Source: Paramarasmius palmivorus (Eukaryota > Basidiomycota > Agaricomycetes > Agaricales > Marasmiaceae). From it: 64,000 nt of DNA. The DNA lies in the NCBI GenBank assembly GCA_037176845.1, contig JAYKXP010000209.1, positions 1 through 64,000 on the forward strand, written 5' to 3'. Position numbers and translations under genes: made by a program. Every line of letters begins with the position of its first letter. Within the stretch, counting starts at the first letter, position 1. Under the pieces are notes generated by a model, which was not told where the DNA came from, ran no database searches, and saw only the letters and a list, made by a program, of their open reading frames with translations. Shown here piece after piece: positions 56,701 through 64,000 of the stretch.

Positions 56701-58588
56701 CTTGATGGTTGAGAACAAGCCATGTCAAAGCTTCTTTAACAACGCTTCGTCGGACGAGGAGTGGTGTACGGGTGAAGTCATCTGCTGAGGGCTTGTTTGG
56801 ACCAGTGAACAAGACAGCAAGGACCTCATCAATGTCTTCTCTGGGGGGAGGAAGAATATCATATACCTTGGGGATAGGAGATTCAAAAGCCATTGCATTA
56901 GCCTTCATTTTCTTGCCACCAGTTGCAATACGAATAAAACAAGAGGTATGTCTTACACGAGCAATCAGCAGTTTTTCAACATATGACAGATATTTAAGCT
57001 GAGGAGGCACTTCACCTATCCAAAACCCATTTGCAAGGGCCAGTTTAGGCACGTTTCCTTTCACTAGTGCTTTTCTGCATGTAGAGCAGACTGAAGTGCA
57101 GTCCATTGCACAAATCGGGGTCGATATATGAGTGATAGGATCAGTTGAAGCCAGTCTTTGTTTGCGGGTTCCCTCACTTTTTTCTAGCACTCGCATATAA
57201 CCTCGTACATGTCGTATTGGAGTTAAGTCTACCTTTCGAGTGAGCTGAGCACACACGGCACAGCCTTCTTCCTCAAAGAAACCAGGACTTAATTTTGAGC
57301 AGGCACTGGATACAATATGATGGATTAAATCTTGACTAGCTTCAGCTGGTGGATAAGTTACATGTTTAGCCTCATCAGGCAACAGTGACTGTTTAAGTAT
57401 TTCTTGTCTATTGGGCTGCTTCAACTCGACAGCCTTCTTACGATTACGCCTTAGTAACTGGGTGACCCGCTTTCTCTGTCTTAGCGGTGGCCTAACTTTA
57501 ATTACACTGACCATTTGAGTGCACGATCCACAACAATGGGTACCAAAAAAGTGCTCTACAGCATCCATGTTCATCGAGGAGTGGTTAGGAGCACCATGCA
57601 ACTTAGCTATCATTCTCCCCTCGTCACGGGTTACAAAGGGTATAAGAGGTAAAACAGAGCCTGAAACAATGATGCAGCCCGGCTCATTGGCCAGAAGCTG
57701 CGTGGCTTCGTCAATAGGCAAGTGCTTCAAGAACGTGTGTGTGGAACCTGGGAGGTAAGACGTATCGTTTGCATGGGGAACAACGGACCCTTGAAGGAGG
57801 TTCCACGGAATAACCGCTTTCCTCCCACCTCCAAACAACGTAAATGACCCAGTGGAATACTCATTTTCGGCTTTGCGACATCCATTTTCCGAGCAAGCGT
57901 AACATCCGCGCACGGGCAACGAAAGACGGTGGACCTGTTTAATACCCACAAGCAGGGGCTTACGACGGCAGGGTGTACCGAATGCAACGCCTCGAATGAA
58001 CGTAGCGCTAGTTCCGACCACCGATACTAAGAAACTGGTCGGCTCGTATCGACGTAGACATAAGTCAGTCATAGCATGACGGAAAGAAAGTCTGCTGGTC
58101 ACATTCCGAACAAGCATCAACGCACAGAACTGAACCCTGAAGACCAACCCGTTGTGAGCGGCGGAGCCAAAGAAATGAAGCAACGCCAAGTACGTCATTG
58201 CATTTGTAAACCGACGGAAAGAAAGCGATTTGCGCGGCTCGTACTTCATCAGACCAAACCCATGAACAGGAAAGGCAGTACCAGTGTCTAGACGGCGCGT
58301 TTGGGCATTCGGTAGACTTTCCATGACGGGCTCTATCTCGGCGTATCGACAGCCAAGTGAGAGGTGAATAGGGACATTGAATAGAGTAGAGCAACGATAA
58401 GACAATGTTGGAACACCCATATATTGTTCATTTGAATGCGAAGTCCGCAGGGAATTAAGCATACGGTCAAAGCCGTTAGGTATATTGAATACTCGACGAA
58501 CAATCCGTCCTACATTCCCTAGGGAATGCGGCCGTTTGGTGTTATGCTCGAGCTGCATATTGAGGGGGCCATGCCTGCGGTGACTCAA
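50768..58588 (-). CDS. Helitron Rep/Helicase with C-terminal USP-like protease domain
   Basis: Catalyses rolling-circle transposition. Residue numbers are from the open-frame limit at 58588. That codon is TTG; the first well-placed ATG is 58072, giving about 2434 aa. Domains: a Cys-containing N-terminal region (FEEEGCAVCAQLTRKVDLTP, ~440); the DUF6570-like block (ALANGFWIGEVPPQL, ~520, to TPLLVRRS); Helitron_like_N/Rep with the HUH motif LHLHLLLWIKG (~970) and tyrosine motif YVTDYITK (~1185); and a PIF1-type SF1B helicase with Walker A GGMGGTGKST (~1700), Walker B FFDEIS (~1775), AGDFAQLPPP, QNMRQ and ALSRSATAKGTIILG. After ~2300 comes NNSCAYDALLDVLWF (a USP-type Cys box), two CxxC pairs (CTRC, CREC) like a USP zinc finger, LPYIDLSIQLP, and the His box GHFVARV...WYHDG. 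No frameshift or stop is seen. It has more A+T and A/T-ending codons than its neighbours. The Helitron identity is certain; the USP-like call rests on motif order. Confidence 0.95.
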   Translation of the reverse strand: MSHRRHGPLNMQLEHNTKRPHSLGNVGRIVRRVFNIPNGFDRMLNSLRTSHSNEQYMGVPTLSYRCSTLFNVPIHLSLGCRYAEIEPVMESLPNAQTRRLDTGTAFPVHGFGLMKYEPRKSLSFRRFTNAMTYLALLHFFGSAAHNGLVFRVQFCALMLVRNVTSRLSFRHAMTDLCLRRYEPTSFLVSVVGTSATFIRGVAFGTPCRRKPLLVGIKQVHRLSLPVRGCYACSENGCRKAENEYSTGSFTLFGGGRKAVIPWNLLQGSVVPHANDTSYLPGSTHTFLKHLPIDEATQLLANEPGCIIVSGSVLPLIPFVTRDEGRMIAKLHGAPNHSSMNMDAVEHFFGTHCCGSCTQMVSVIKVRPPLRQRKRVTQLLRRNRKKAVELKQPNRQEILKQSLLPDEAKHVTYPPAEASQDLIHHIVSSACSKLSPGFFEEEGCAVCAQLTRKVDLTPIRHVRGYMRVLEKSEGTRKQRLASTDPITHISTPICAMDCTSVCSTCRKALVKGNVPKLALANGFWIGEVPPQLKYLSYVEKLLIARVRHTSCFIRIATGGKKMKANAMAFESPIPKVYDILPPPREDIDEVLAVLFTGPNKPSADDFTRTPLLVRRSVVKEALTWLVLNHQDYSDVKVSDAHLLQYDETLPPCSIIWRESDNNKVVESMSLDDNEPEDGTESGRCSFTVHGILGDDLPGYTKDEIKGIAASYFNRGGKVLAVGHKQEGESIWKNPALYPKMFPWLFPYGYGGIGTCHISDSAHKKHLLMYYDKRFQTDENFPIVAFSHEQVKAATSAGWLLADKQSFNAVANRIVSLNTSVLQDVAERMAGGEKVIPQGDQEVECFKVLNDIDRVASKVNGSATTKKFMRHEVWSLIAHKGAPSWYITISPADSKHPLCVYFAGKQVDFSSKLMDHAPRLRLICSNPVASARFFNHMVDIFITDVLGYNSNHQGLYGEHDAHYGVVEQQGRLTLHLHLLLWIKGALSPQQIRDKLKARIEGFEESVIMYLDSVFAGQFLDNTLEKVSCDVELATKKDLYVNPTQALPVCPPEPCAHHQYMYSTTDCGDCNTYREWYDHYVFDVNDIILKTQRHECDSNYKKDGTLKKRHVYKGCRDNKWGKCRARFPRPTHPHTSIDHESGAITMRKDEPWFNTFSYPLTYLMRSNTDVTFLGSGTAIKSVVLYVTDYITKSSLKTHVVFDAILSIYSKHGSVINGSESSAEKARKLLTKIVNLLTTKMEFGAPLICSYLLDFPDHYTDHRFISFYWQQYVARVESDCSTEKSTPEDNMCKSEDSVKERVALVKRGHRIIGLSPVMDYTDRPLESNDIVLYDWIRISHRVTLKSAKKRNSKGSTVQHASCAESDADENDDPEQRHSSKQMCNIKTLPSNHYYYHSNHALSDTHVAKIQKDSDKLVVNFLGANLPRRDIGDREYYCKVMLTLFKPWRNGTDLKDGYLTWEDSFNNYNFSQRQRKLMDNFMIRYECLDARDDYHAQMKKDNGLHSSWDPLIDCAEEDYDDILNSFPDAVHTTEESSFPYQHDFEGVAQLADFSKGHKQRLLQKLEIQRTLSVSNWTKVLPLDKVCDVESYSPIALNTRDFWKTVLMERKKEIVESRTTSVPASVRANFVAFRNRRQLPPMMTEVQVIDKTYLERGFKAKDEGHYISETLQLFSLNEEQERAFRIISQHASSVDADQLKMYIGGMGGTGKSTVLRALIHFFQLRNESYKLLVVAPTGSAAALLGGSTYHSAFGINDYSTGDNLPTVRERLIGIQYVFFDEISMVSARELYRISRQLCLCLLKPDTEFGGLNIIFAGDFAQLPPPMGGESISLYGRNIGALRSTTKHQEEAIGKSLWHHVTNVVILRQNMRQRNQSEDDAKLRRALENMRYKSCTQEDIAFLNSRVSSNLQGNDSISALDFRDIAIITAWNVQKDEINRLGGIRYAEEHGQPLHHFYCEDIIKPTGKAQRKQNNDSNMINLKEMTPQWQELLWSLDASASDSLVSPKLSFCKGMPVIIRKNLATELNITRGQEGTVYGWTARGPLHRQRLDTLFVKLTSPPYDVQLPGLPLNVIPITPTSDYTTIKLPFKDGKMLKVFRTQVDVAPCFSMTDFSSQGKTRPRNPVHLTNCRDFHSYYTALSRSATAKGTIILGSFDSNKITGGLKGSSLRQEYRELELLDDITKRRYEGHLPLCVQGNTRNVLLASFRNEMTDTYVPTTVPLCLAWSASDPLDQVDIDEIAWKIVSQGDATKDLKEYLSQHNIPDPDWLVPQLPSKPGIKVLQPRKRALNLPVNLQSNVQLRSKRVLSESAPTYRSDGHKRLHVEHNSTSEDRTHLSLLPAPTWSNNSCAYDALLDVLWFTWNISRDSFDVTSNLMHNNILPELIQLFSQCHDKVLSIDVVRDALRSKLTTLAPDKFVLGAFVSISELSDAVLHGNTPLTQRQEKCTRCASAVCVSSAADYVPHISQSSSYSSSIASLLRQYTEPHISSHRCRECGSNMLSAHEFCFPPWIMMFAVHEAGPQHKLPYIDLSIQLPVDGSSHAYRLCGVIYFKDGHFVARVMDTHKRVWYHDGMSTQVSQRNHYIFNKDLNTGNLDLSKCRGYKACHAIYIKC

Positions 58589-59014
58589 GATTTCTTGGCA
58601 AGCACTGCCGAGTTGACTGTTGTATCAAAAGAAACATCATAAGAAGATGCAGTAACTGAGGGTGATATGATACGCACATCTTGGGATCACCTTCCGCTGT
58701 GCAACCTTCATCGCAACACGCCATACCAAAAGGCTTCAAATCGTGACAACAGACAGAGAGCTGGCCACGGGGTTCGGTGCAATCGACCCAGTAGTCAAGG
58801 TCGTTTAAGAGTGTAGAGGGTCTAGATGCTCCATCAACTAGATACCGTGCAGCTGTATGCTTGGGCTGATGAAGATGTAGGTCTCGACCTGGATTCACGG
58901 ACGCTGGTGCACGCAAATCAACAGCTTTTTCGCAGCAACCATAAAAGACACGGTACCTGTTATAAGCAGAACCACCCAGAATAGGGCAGCGAAAAGTACA
59001 GACGAGAAACGCAT
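58542..59014 (-). CDS. Small cysteine-rich secreted protein candidate
   Basis: From ATG 59014 the first exon encodes a strong signal peptide (MRFSSVLFAALFWVVLLIT) and ends at 58957. A 53-nt intron (GTACCGTGTC...GCACCAG) restores phase into ASVNPGRDLHLHQPKHTAAR at 58903. The mature part contains WVDCTE, SVCCHDLKPFGMACCDEGCT: a compact cysteine cluster (C, CC, CC, C) resembling small secreted effectors or wall proteins of fungi, but not the spacing of a classical hydrophobin. The 3' end is ambiguous. Unspliced it stops at 58542. If the GTGCGT donor at 58677 is used with the CAACAG acceptor near 58618, the frame enters QLGSACQEILSHRRHGPLN, which then continues into the Helitron frame. The gene therefore overlaps the Helitron's left part and may have been disrupted by it. 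No family name can be given. Confidence 0.55.
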
Positions 59015-59150
59015 GTGGAAGATGTAAGTTGAGGTGAAAGAGACGAACCGAACTTTCGAAGAAACATCAACATGTCACGTGTGTATATACACGAGCGTCT
59101 AACGCCACCAGATTCGAATGAAGCATGATATAAGAAAGCATCGTTCTATC

Positions 59151-62100
59151 CTACATACTACTTACAAATGTATATCCGCTGTCTAGAAGCGGTTTGAGAG
59201 CCCACGACATTGAGGTGCAATCCGCCAAAGTGAGGACAAAAGACAAAGTGTGCGGAGGCAGGGCAAGTTCCATGTGCACCGACGATCCCTCGACAACAGC
59301 CTGAATTAATTCGAGCGAGCCCTTCTCGCCTTTTAGTTCATCCCAAAAGAGATCCTTCGCCTCCCTCCAAGAACTATCGATATGAAGTCTTTGGCGAATA
59401 ATGTCCGTAATTATAGATCCTTGCTGGACTAAATAGGCAGACCATAAGGCAGATACGGAGATGCGGATCGTAGAAGCAGTAGAAACTGCAACAATAGCGT
59501 CATCCAGTGTGTTGATGACCTCCCGAAGACGCAAAATCGCGGTCCTGTACAATAAACTGTTACCGTCCGTATCCGAAGTTACCCCTGCATGTCTCTGAAA
59601 CACCTTTCCCAATACCAATAGTATTAGCAGAGAAAAGACCTGCAGCAAGCCATCTACAGACAGCACGTTGGGTACGTGCGAGTACCTGTGTCCCTGCTGC
59701 GTACGCAGGGCCAGGAAAGCATGGGTGTCGTTTACAATGACATCATGCCAATGAAATGCAATATCCGTCAAGGCCGTTGCTCTATCGAACTCGTACCGAA
59801 AACGTGCCTTCGGAGGGTGCATTCGTATATAGAGGTCTGCCCAGAGAGTTTGTTCCATTGTCGCAAAACAAAGGAAACAGGTAGCGTGACATACGGAGTC
59901 CTTTAATGTCACGATGTCGTATGGCGTACCGGCGGGCAAACACCTAAGCAAGATATATACAGTCATAAGTAGCACGAGAAAGGTACGACCGTCGAACTTA
60001 CACGCGATCTCCAGGAAACAGTAGGATCGCCGTGACCGCACGGATCTTCGCAAGAAGATCCGCCGGCGGGACACAAAGGGTTGAAATCTTCCCGAGAAAA
60101 GACGGGTCCTCAACCGGTAAGGCTGCAAAAACAATGACACAGCCTTCCCAGACAGTGAGCTCTGTGTTTAGGCCATCAGGCAACAGCATTCCATTACGGA
60201 CAGCATTAGCGGTAGCTATGAAATGCCATCCGTTTGGAGGTAAAGCCGATGCAACGACCTGAGCTTGCAAGCGACTAATATACTGGCGTGAAAAGACATT
60301 GGAACTGATTGAAAGCGTACCCGTCGACGATGCTGCAGAAGGCACGAGAGGAAAGCTCATAATCCTTTGCAATCCGGGCGAGGAAAGGAGTGCCAGGAAA
60401 TCAGAGAAGGTAGCGCTACAAGTAGCATCAGCATCTGCGGTGATAGGGTACGGCCGTGTGTCCACTACAAAATTAATTTAATAGCTAGGCAGGACACAGA
60501 AGGTTGTCACGTACTGAAGGCACGCCTTGGCATAGATGTGGGTCCGATTCTAGACAATAGGTTCGTATCGAGAGACCGTCCAGAGGCTTGTCTCTGGCGA
60601 CTAAATGCAACCAGAACATGCCCTCGAAGAAGCTCGGGTAGCACCGCAGCACTATCCAAATGCTCGTACTCGCCTGCAGAGAAAGCAACAACACCTCTTA
60701 TGCTTAATCCTCTGTCCGACGTGGCAAACTGTTGCTCTTCGTCGGGAGCCGGAAATCCCAGTGTTAGTTTGTAAAACAACAATCCGTTTCCGTGAATAGT
60801 CTGATATAAGTTGGACCGATCCAGTAGACCAACGAGATACGAAACGCCATCGCTTGTCTTATAGACCAGTATTAGCTTACCGCAACACAAAATAAGATCC
60901 TTCCCTACCGGACACGTTGGCCAAAACACTTCTCTACGACCGTCTAATCCGACGATTATATATGCTTGCCCTCGAGTTGCCTGGTGGGAAAAAAAGAAAG
61001 GAAAAGAAAAGATTGGTGAAAAGCGGTAGAGCACAATATGCCATACAAACCTTTCTTATCGCTTCGCCAAAGACTGCATGGGCCAAGTTGCTCGGCGGCT
61101 CTGAGTACTCACAGAGCCGCCCTCCGATATTGGACTCGCGGATGTTCGATTCTTTGAGCAGAACAGTGTCCTTTCTCCTCCATGACCCTATACGCGACGA
61201 TCTTCTGTGCGACGGCGGGCCGCCTTGTATCGTGTCCACCCGGGGAGGTTCAGAAGCTAGAAATATGCCTACTCCTCTGGTCTTCCCAGACGAAAATCGA
61301 GAACCCGTCGATTCAGAAGGGATGATATCGTTTTGGCTATTTTCGCTATCTTCTTTATCGGAATGCGTACTAACAGTCACGAAGGGCATATCCTCAGTAA
61401 CAGGCAACTCCAGAGGGAATGCAACTTACATTTTCGCAGTCACACGCTCATACGATAGCCCAAGTGGCAGGTCGACGATGACACCAACATCTATTTAAAC
61501 GAACGTCAGTAAAAAAACCGGTGATATCTAGCGACCAAAATGTGAACTTTAGACTGACCTGTTTCGAAAAAAGACTGTTCCTTGAAAGCCAAAGGCAACA
61601 ACAACTCGGCCTCAGAGATAAAGTCCTGTACAGCACGAACAGGCGTAGTAAAGCCTCTAGCAATTGCGAACAGTTTCCGCCATAGGCTTGATTCCAACCT
61701 CGATAAAATAGGCGGCCGGGACGTTCCATAATGAAACCACGCCTGCCAATATTCAGCACACGAAACAACCATGTAACACCTATACTTGTGCTTACCCTCA
61801 GGATGTACAACTTTGTTATGTTGGTGGACATCGGCGAGAAGTCGACTAACAGTAAGAGGGGTGTTATCGCCAGAGCCAGTAGCAAAGGCTGCCGTATCCT
61901 GGACGGGGAAGGCATCTTCGAGACATAACAGTCGCGAAGCAAAGAACTGTATAACATCCACCCCGAAATAATACGACAGGACGATTTGCACCGAACAAGA
62001 GACAACCAGTTGCGGATACCGACCATCAGATCTTTTTCCACTGAAGAATCAGATGAAACCATACCTGGTGACACCCTTGTATAGCTCGCTAAAAGTAGAA

Positions 62101-63420
62101 GGCAAATCGCTATACCCCTGGAGATACATCAGGAAGGCCAAAAAAAGCACCTACATAAGGAACTCACTTGCAAGGCATAATTAACGCAAAAAGCTGCAGC
62201 ATGTATGTTCTGCACTATCTTAGACAGGCTCCTGCCATCGGAATCCGTGGACAGTCCTTGCAGAAGCGCATAGCCAACGAACGCGAGCCCCTTATCGCTG
62301 GGAGCATTCACTTTTGACGCTTGCAATAAAGCAGGCTTCACAGACTTTGATTTGAGAATATCCCGCACATTCGCAATCACATTCGGCCAGCCTCGACCAT
62401 CCGCAATAGCTGGAAGTCCACGCTGAAAGCAACCACCAAGGATGTCAAACAGAGACGCAAGGAGGGAATAAGTAGACTTCGTACTAGCTTCTGTGTTTCC
62501 CCCACCACCGCAGTTCTCGGAACAACACGGTTCAGGCAAGTAGAAGCATCTTCCATCACCTTTTCAGGAACCTGCCGGTCTTGTACCTGTATACGGGAAG
62601 CAATATCCAGTAGACGCAGTGCAAACAGATGCGAAACAACCGGTGCCGCAGACTTTCGTGTAGGGACTAGAGCAGTCCGATTAAATGCCACGTCTTTATA
62701 GGCGTCCTCCCGACACCCTTTGTCGACATCGCTGAGTAAGTTAGTCGCCATGCTCTAAATGAATGACTTATATGGGCGACACAATGCAGGCGAGAGCGTG
62801 CAGCTTACCCGTAGGTCTTCGGGCAGCAGCGATAACCTATCAGTAGCGTAACTGACAAAGGGACTGAACCAAGGCATGTCGAGGAACAGCGGCACTGTAG
62901 ATGGATCGACCCCTTCCATTCGAGGACCACCTTCCACCGGCATTCAGCAAAAATATAATAAAGAGAGCGGACGTACTCACTGGTCATGTAAGTATAGGGA
63001 AATCGCAGGTTGGGTAAAAGAGATAGAATGCTAGGACAACACAGAACCGAGGCAATCAAAAATCACATCATGGCAGGTTATGTAAGTACACGTGGACGTG
63101 CTCAAGATCACGATGGGACCACTGCAATTCGTCTACAACGACGAAATATGCCTAGTACAAACCGAGTACGTATAAAGAACGCCCGTCATCACAGGGTATG
63201 GGTAATAAGGACCGTGAGCGAGCATTTCGTCCCGTGTAACTGCAATCTTCCGTAGCCCTGTACGCTTCAGCGGAGACCTTACCTGATAAAAACCCTTGAA
63301 GACCAAATCAACACACCGTCTGGCTGAGGACACAGACGTATGTAGCCAAGGGGGAAAAAAACGCGGAGTGCATTCTTCCAAAGTAGATAAAACTAATAAA
63401 GTGCTCGCCGGACACAATAG
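59151..63420 (-). CDS. Large exon-rich unrecognised protein
   Basis: I do not recognise this family. Reading leftward, exons join in phase at short introns. They give RRCVDLVFKGFYQ, AVTRDEMLAHGPYYPYPVMT, PIVILSTSTILSLLPNLRFP, GVDPSTVPLFLDMPWFSPFV, MATNLLSDVDKGCREDAYKD and YSLLASLFDILGGCFQRGLP. Later blocks are GRGWPNVIANVRDILKSKSV, SRLLADVHQHNKVVHPEGKH, SSLWRKLFAIARGFTTPVRA, an acidic/Ser-rich linker (VSTHSDKEDSENSQND), GQAYIIVGLDGRREVFWPTC, TADADATCSATFSDFLALLS and RLREVINTLDDAIVAVSTAS. Total length is probably 1000-1200 residues. Repeated helical leucine-rich stretches suggest an alpha-helical scaffold; no catalytic motif, signal peptide or clear membrane helix is seen. The 3' end (stop at 59151 after SGYTFVSSM) is firm; the start near 63.4 kb is not resolved. 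It could be two genes, with a possible break near 61.5 kb. Confidence 0.55.
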
Positions 63421-63434
63421 TACATACAGTTAAA

Positions 63435-64000
63435 CTATGCCAGAACAGCACGATGGAGGGTATCTAGCAGATCTTTCATAAAAACAGGCATAGACGAAAA
63501 CGGATGACTGGAAGGCGAAGCAAATAGTCCAATCCGAGAAAGAACCGTATCAGTTGTATCGCTATTTGGAGACGGCGAGTAATGAAATATTCGATGAGAA
63601 GCATTGAAATGTCGTTCGGCGGACCCCACAGACGGTAATGCTTGTAGCTGAAACCGTAGACAGAAACGAAACCCTAAACCACCATTAATCATTGTACGTC
63701 AGGAAAGGAATCGGCGTACCGTGAGCCACGACTTTAGCGTCACGAAAGAAAGACGTGTAGATTACACACTCAGCCGCGTAGTCCACCGAATTAGGTAGTT
63801 CGCCTTCATACGCCTCGATGCTTTGTACGTGGAGCCCGGTGGATGCACACAGCAAAGTCATATGCAGTTGTGTGACGACGTCGAGCTCGTTTTGCCAGTC
63901 TACAACGTAAATCAGCAGATAAATGCGACCGCAATGCAACATCATCACCTCCTTCCGTAAACATCGAAGGAAAGGCATGATATTTGGGGTGTCTGAGGCG
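63435..64000 (-). CDS. 3' part of an unrecognised gene, cut by the window edge
   Basis: Partial. One exon reads LIYVVDWQNELDVVTQLHMT, STGLHVQSIEAYEGELPNSV, VIYTSFFRDAKVVAHG to about 63721. An intron GTACGCCG...GTTTCAG then leads into LQALPSVGSAERHFNASHRI, SDTTDTVLSRIGLFASPSSH and MPVFMKDLLDTLHRAVLA, with stop at 63435. An ATG at 63978 may be internal, as the frame could continue beyond the window. It lies only a few tens of bases from the next gene on the same strand, so it might instead be its 5' end if the TAG at 63435 is spliced out. No family recognised. Confidence 0.45.

Larger units (their letters stand above)
50391..58588 (-). mobile_element. Helitron, apparently full-length coding capacity
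   Basis: The rolling-circle transposon is defined by its giant Rep/Helicase frame and by a change in base composition (more A+T from about 50.4 to 57.5 kb). Read on the minus strand, its 3' end probably lies near 50391. A perfect 5-bp stem hairpin (GCCTG CGGC CAGGC, 50404-50417) is followed on the minus strand by GTCAGAGTGCTGAG. This is like the subterminal hairpin and CTRR end of Helitrons, but CTGA is followed by G, not the canonical T. The 5' TC end could not be located and may lie above 58072. No duplicated target site is expected for this class. An unbroken 7.8-kb frame implies recent activity. Confidence 0.7.

Overview
The window is nuclear DNA of a filamentous basidiomycete, most likely an Agaricomycete. 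Almost every credible gene is split by 45-75 nt GT-AG introns (two look GC-AG). The recognisable proteins are families typical of mushrooms: TKL-like kinases with HGDLK catalytic loops, an MLKL-like four-helix/pseudokinase protein, a GPI-anchored GH16 glucanase, a GATA zinc-finger protein, F-box-like proteins, and a large Helitron with a DUF6570-type N-terminal region. There is no prokaryotic operon structure. All gene models were spliced by eye from open frames, so exon edges are approximate.

Layout. 1-3.5 kb: no confident gene. 3.6-5.9 kb (+): a six-exon gene joining a mushroom-specific domain to a GATA zinc finger. 6.7-17.0 kb: kinase cluster. Two minus-strand TKL kinases (A and B) face a plus-strand gene (C/D) that appears to encode, in one chain, an intact kinase of the same family, an MLKL-NTD-like helical domain and a pseudokinase. 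Two MITE-like elements with long terminal inverted repeats sit between these genes. 17.1-19.0 kb (-): secreted GH16 enzyme with a GPI-anchor tail. 19-24.3 kb: gene-poor, with diverged repeats. 24.3-29 kb (-): a protein with UIM-like repeats, a truncated-looking paralogue of the GATA gene's middle region, and an orphan gene.

29-46.2 kb is a 17-kb stretch with no convincing long coding sequence but many intron-like signals; it looks like decayed genes or mobile-element debris. 46.2-49.6 kb holds an F-box-like gene (-), a nucleotidyltransferase-like gene (+) and a small unknown gene (+). 50.4-58.6 kb is a visibly more A+T-rich Helitron on the minus strand. Its single, unbroken frame encodes Rep/Helicase plus a C-terminal ubiquitin-specific-protease-like domain. 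It abuts a small cysteine-rich secreted-protein gene (58.5-59.0 kb). 59.2-64 kb holds a large, exon-rich unrecognised gene and the end of another, both on the minus strand.

The most interesting biology is the kinase / MLKL-like / pseudokinase fusion, which recalls RIPK3 and MLKL of animal necroptosis placed on one polypeptide. Second is the Helitron carrying a putative deubiquitinase domain.
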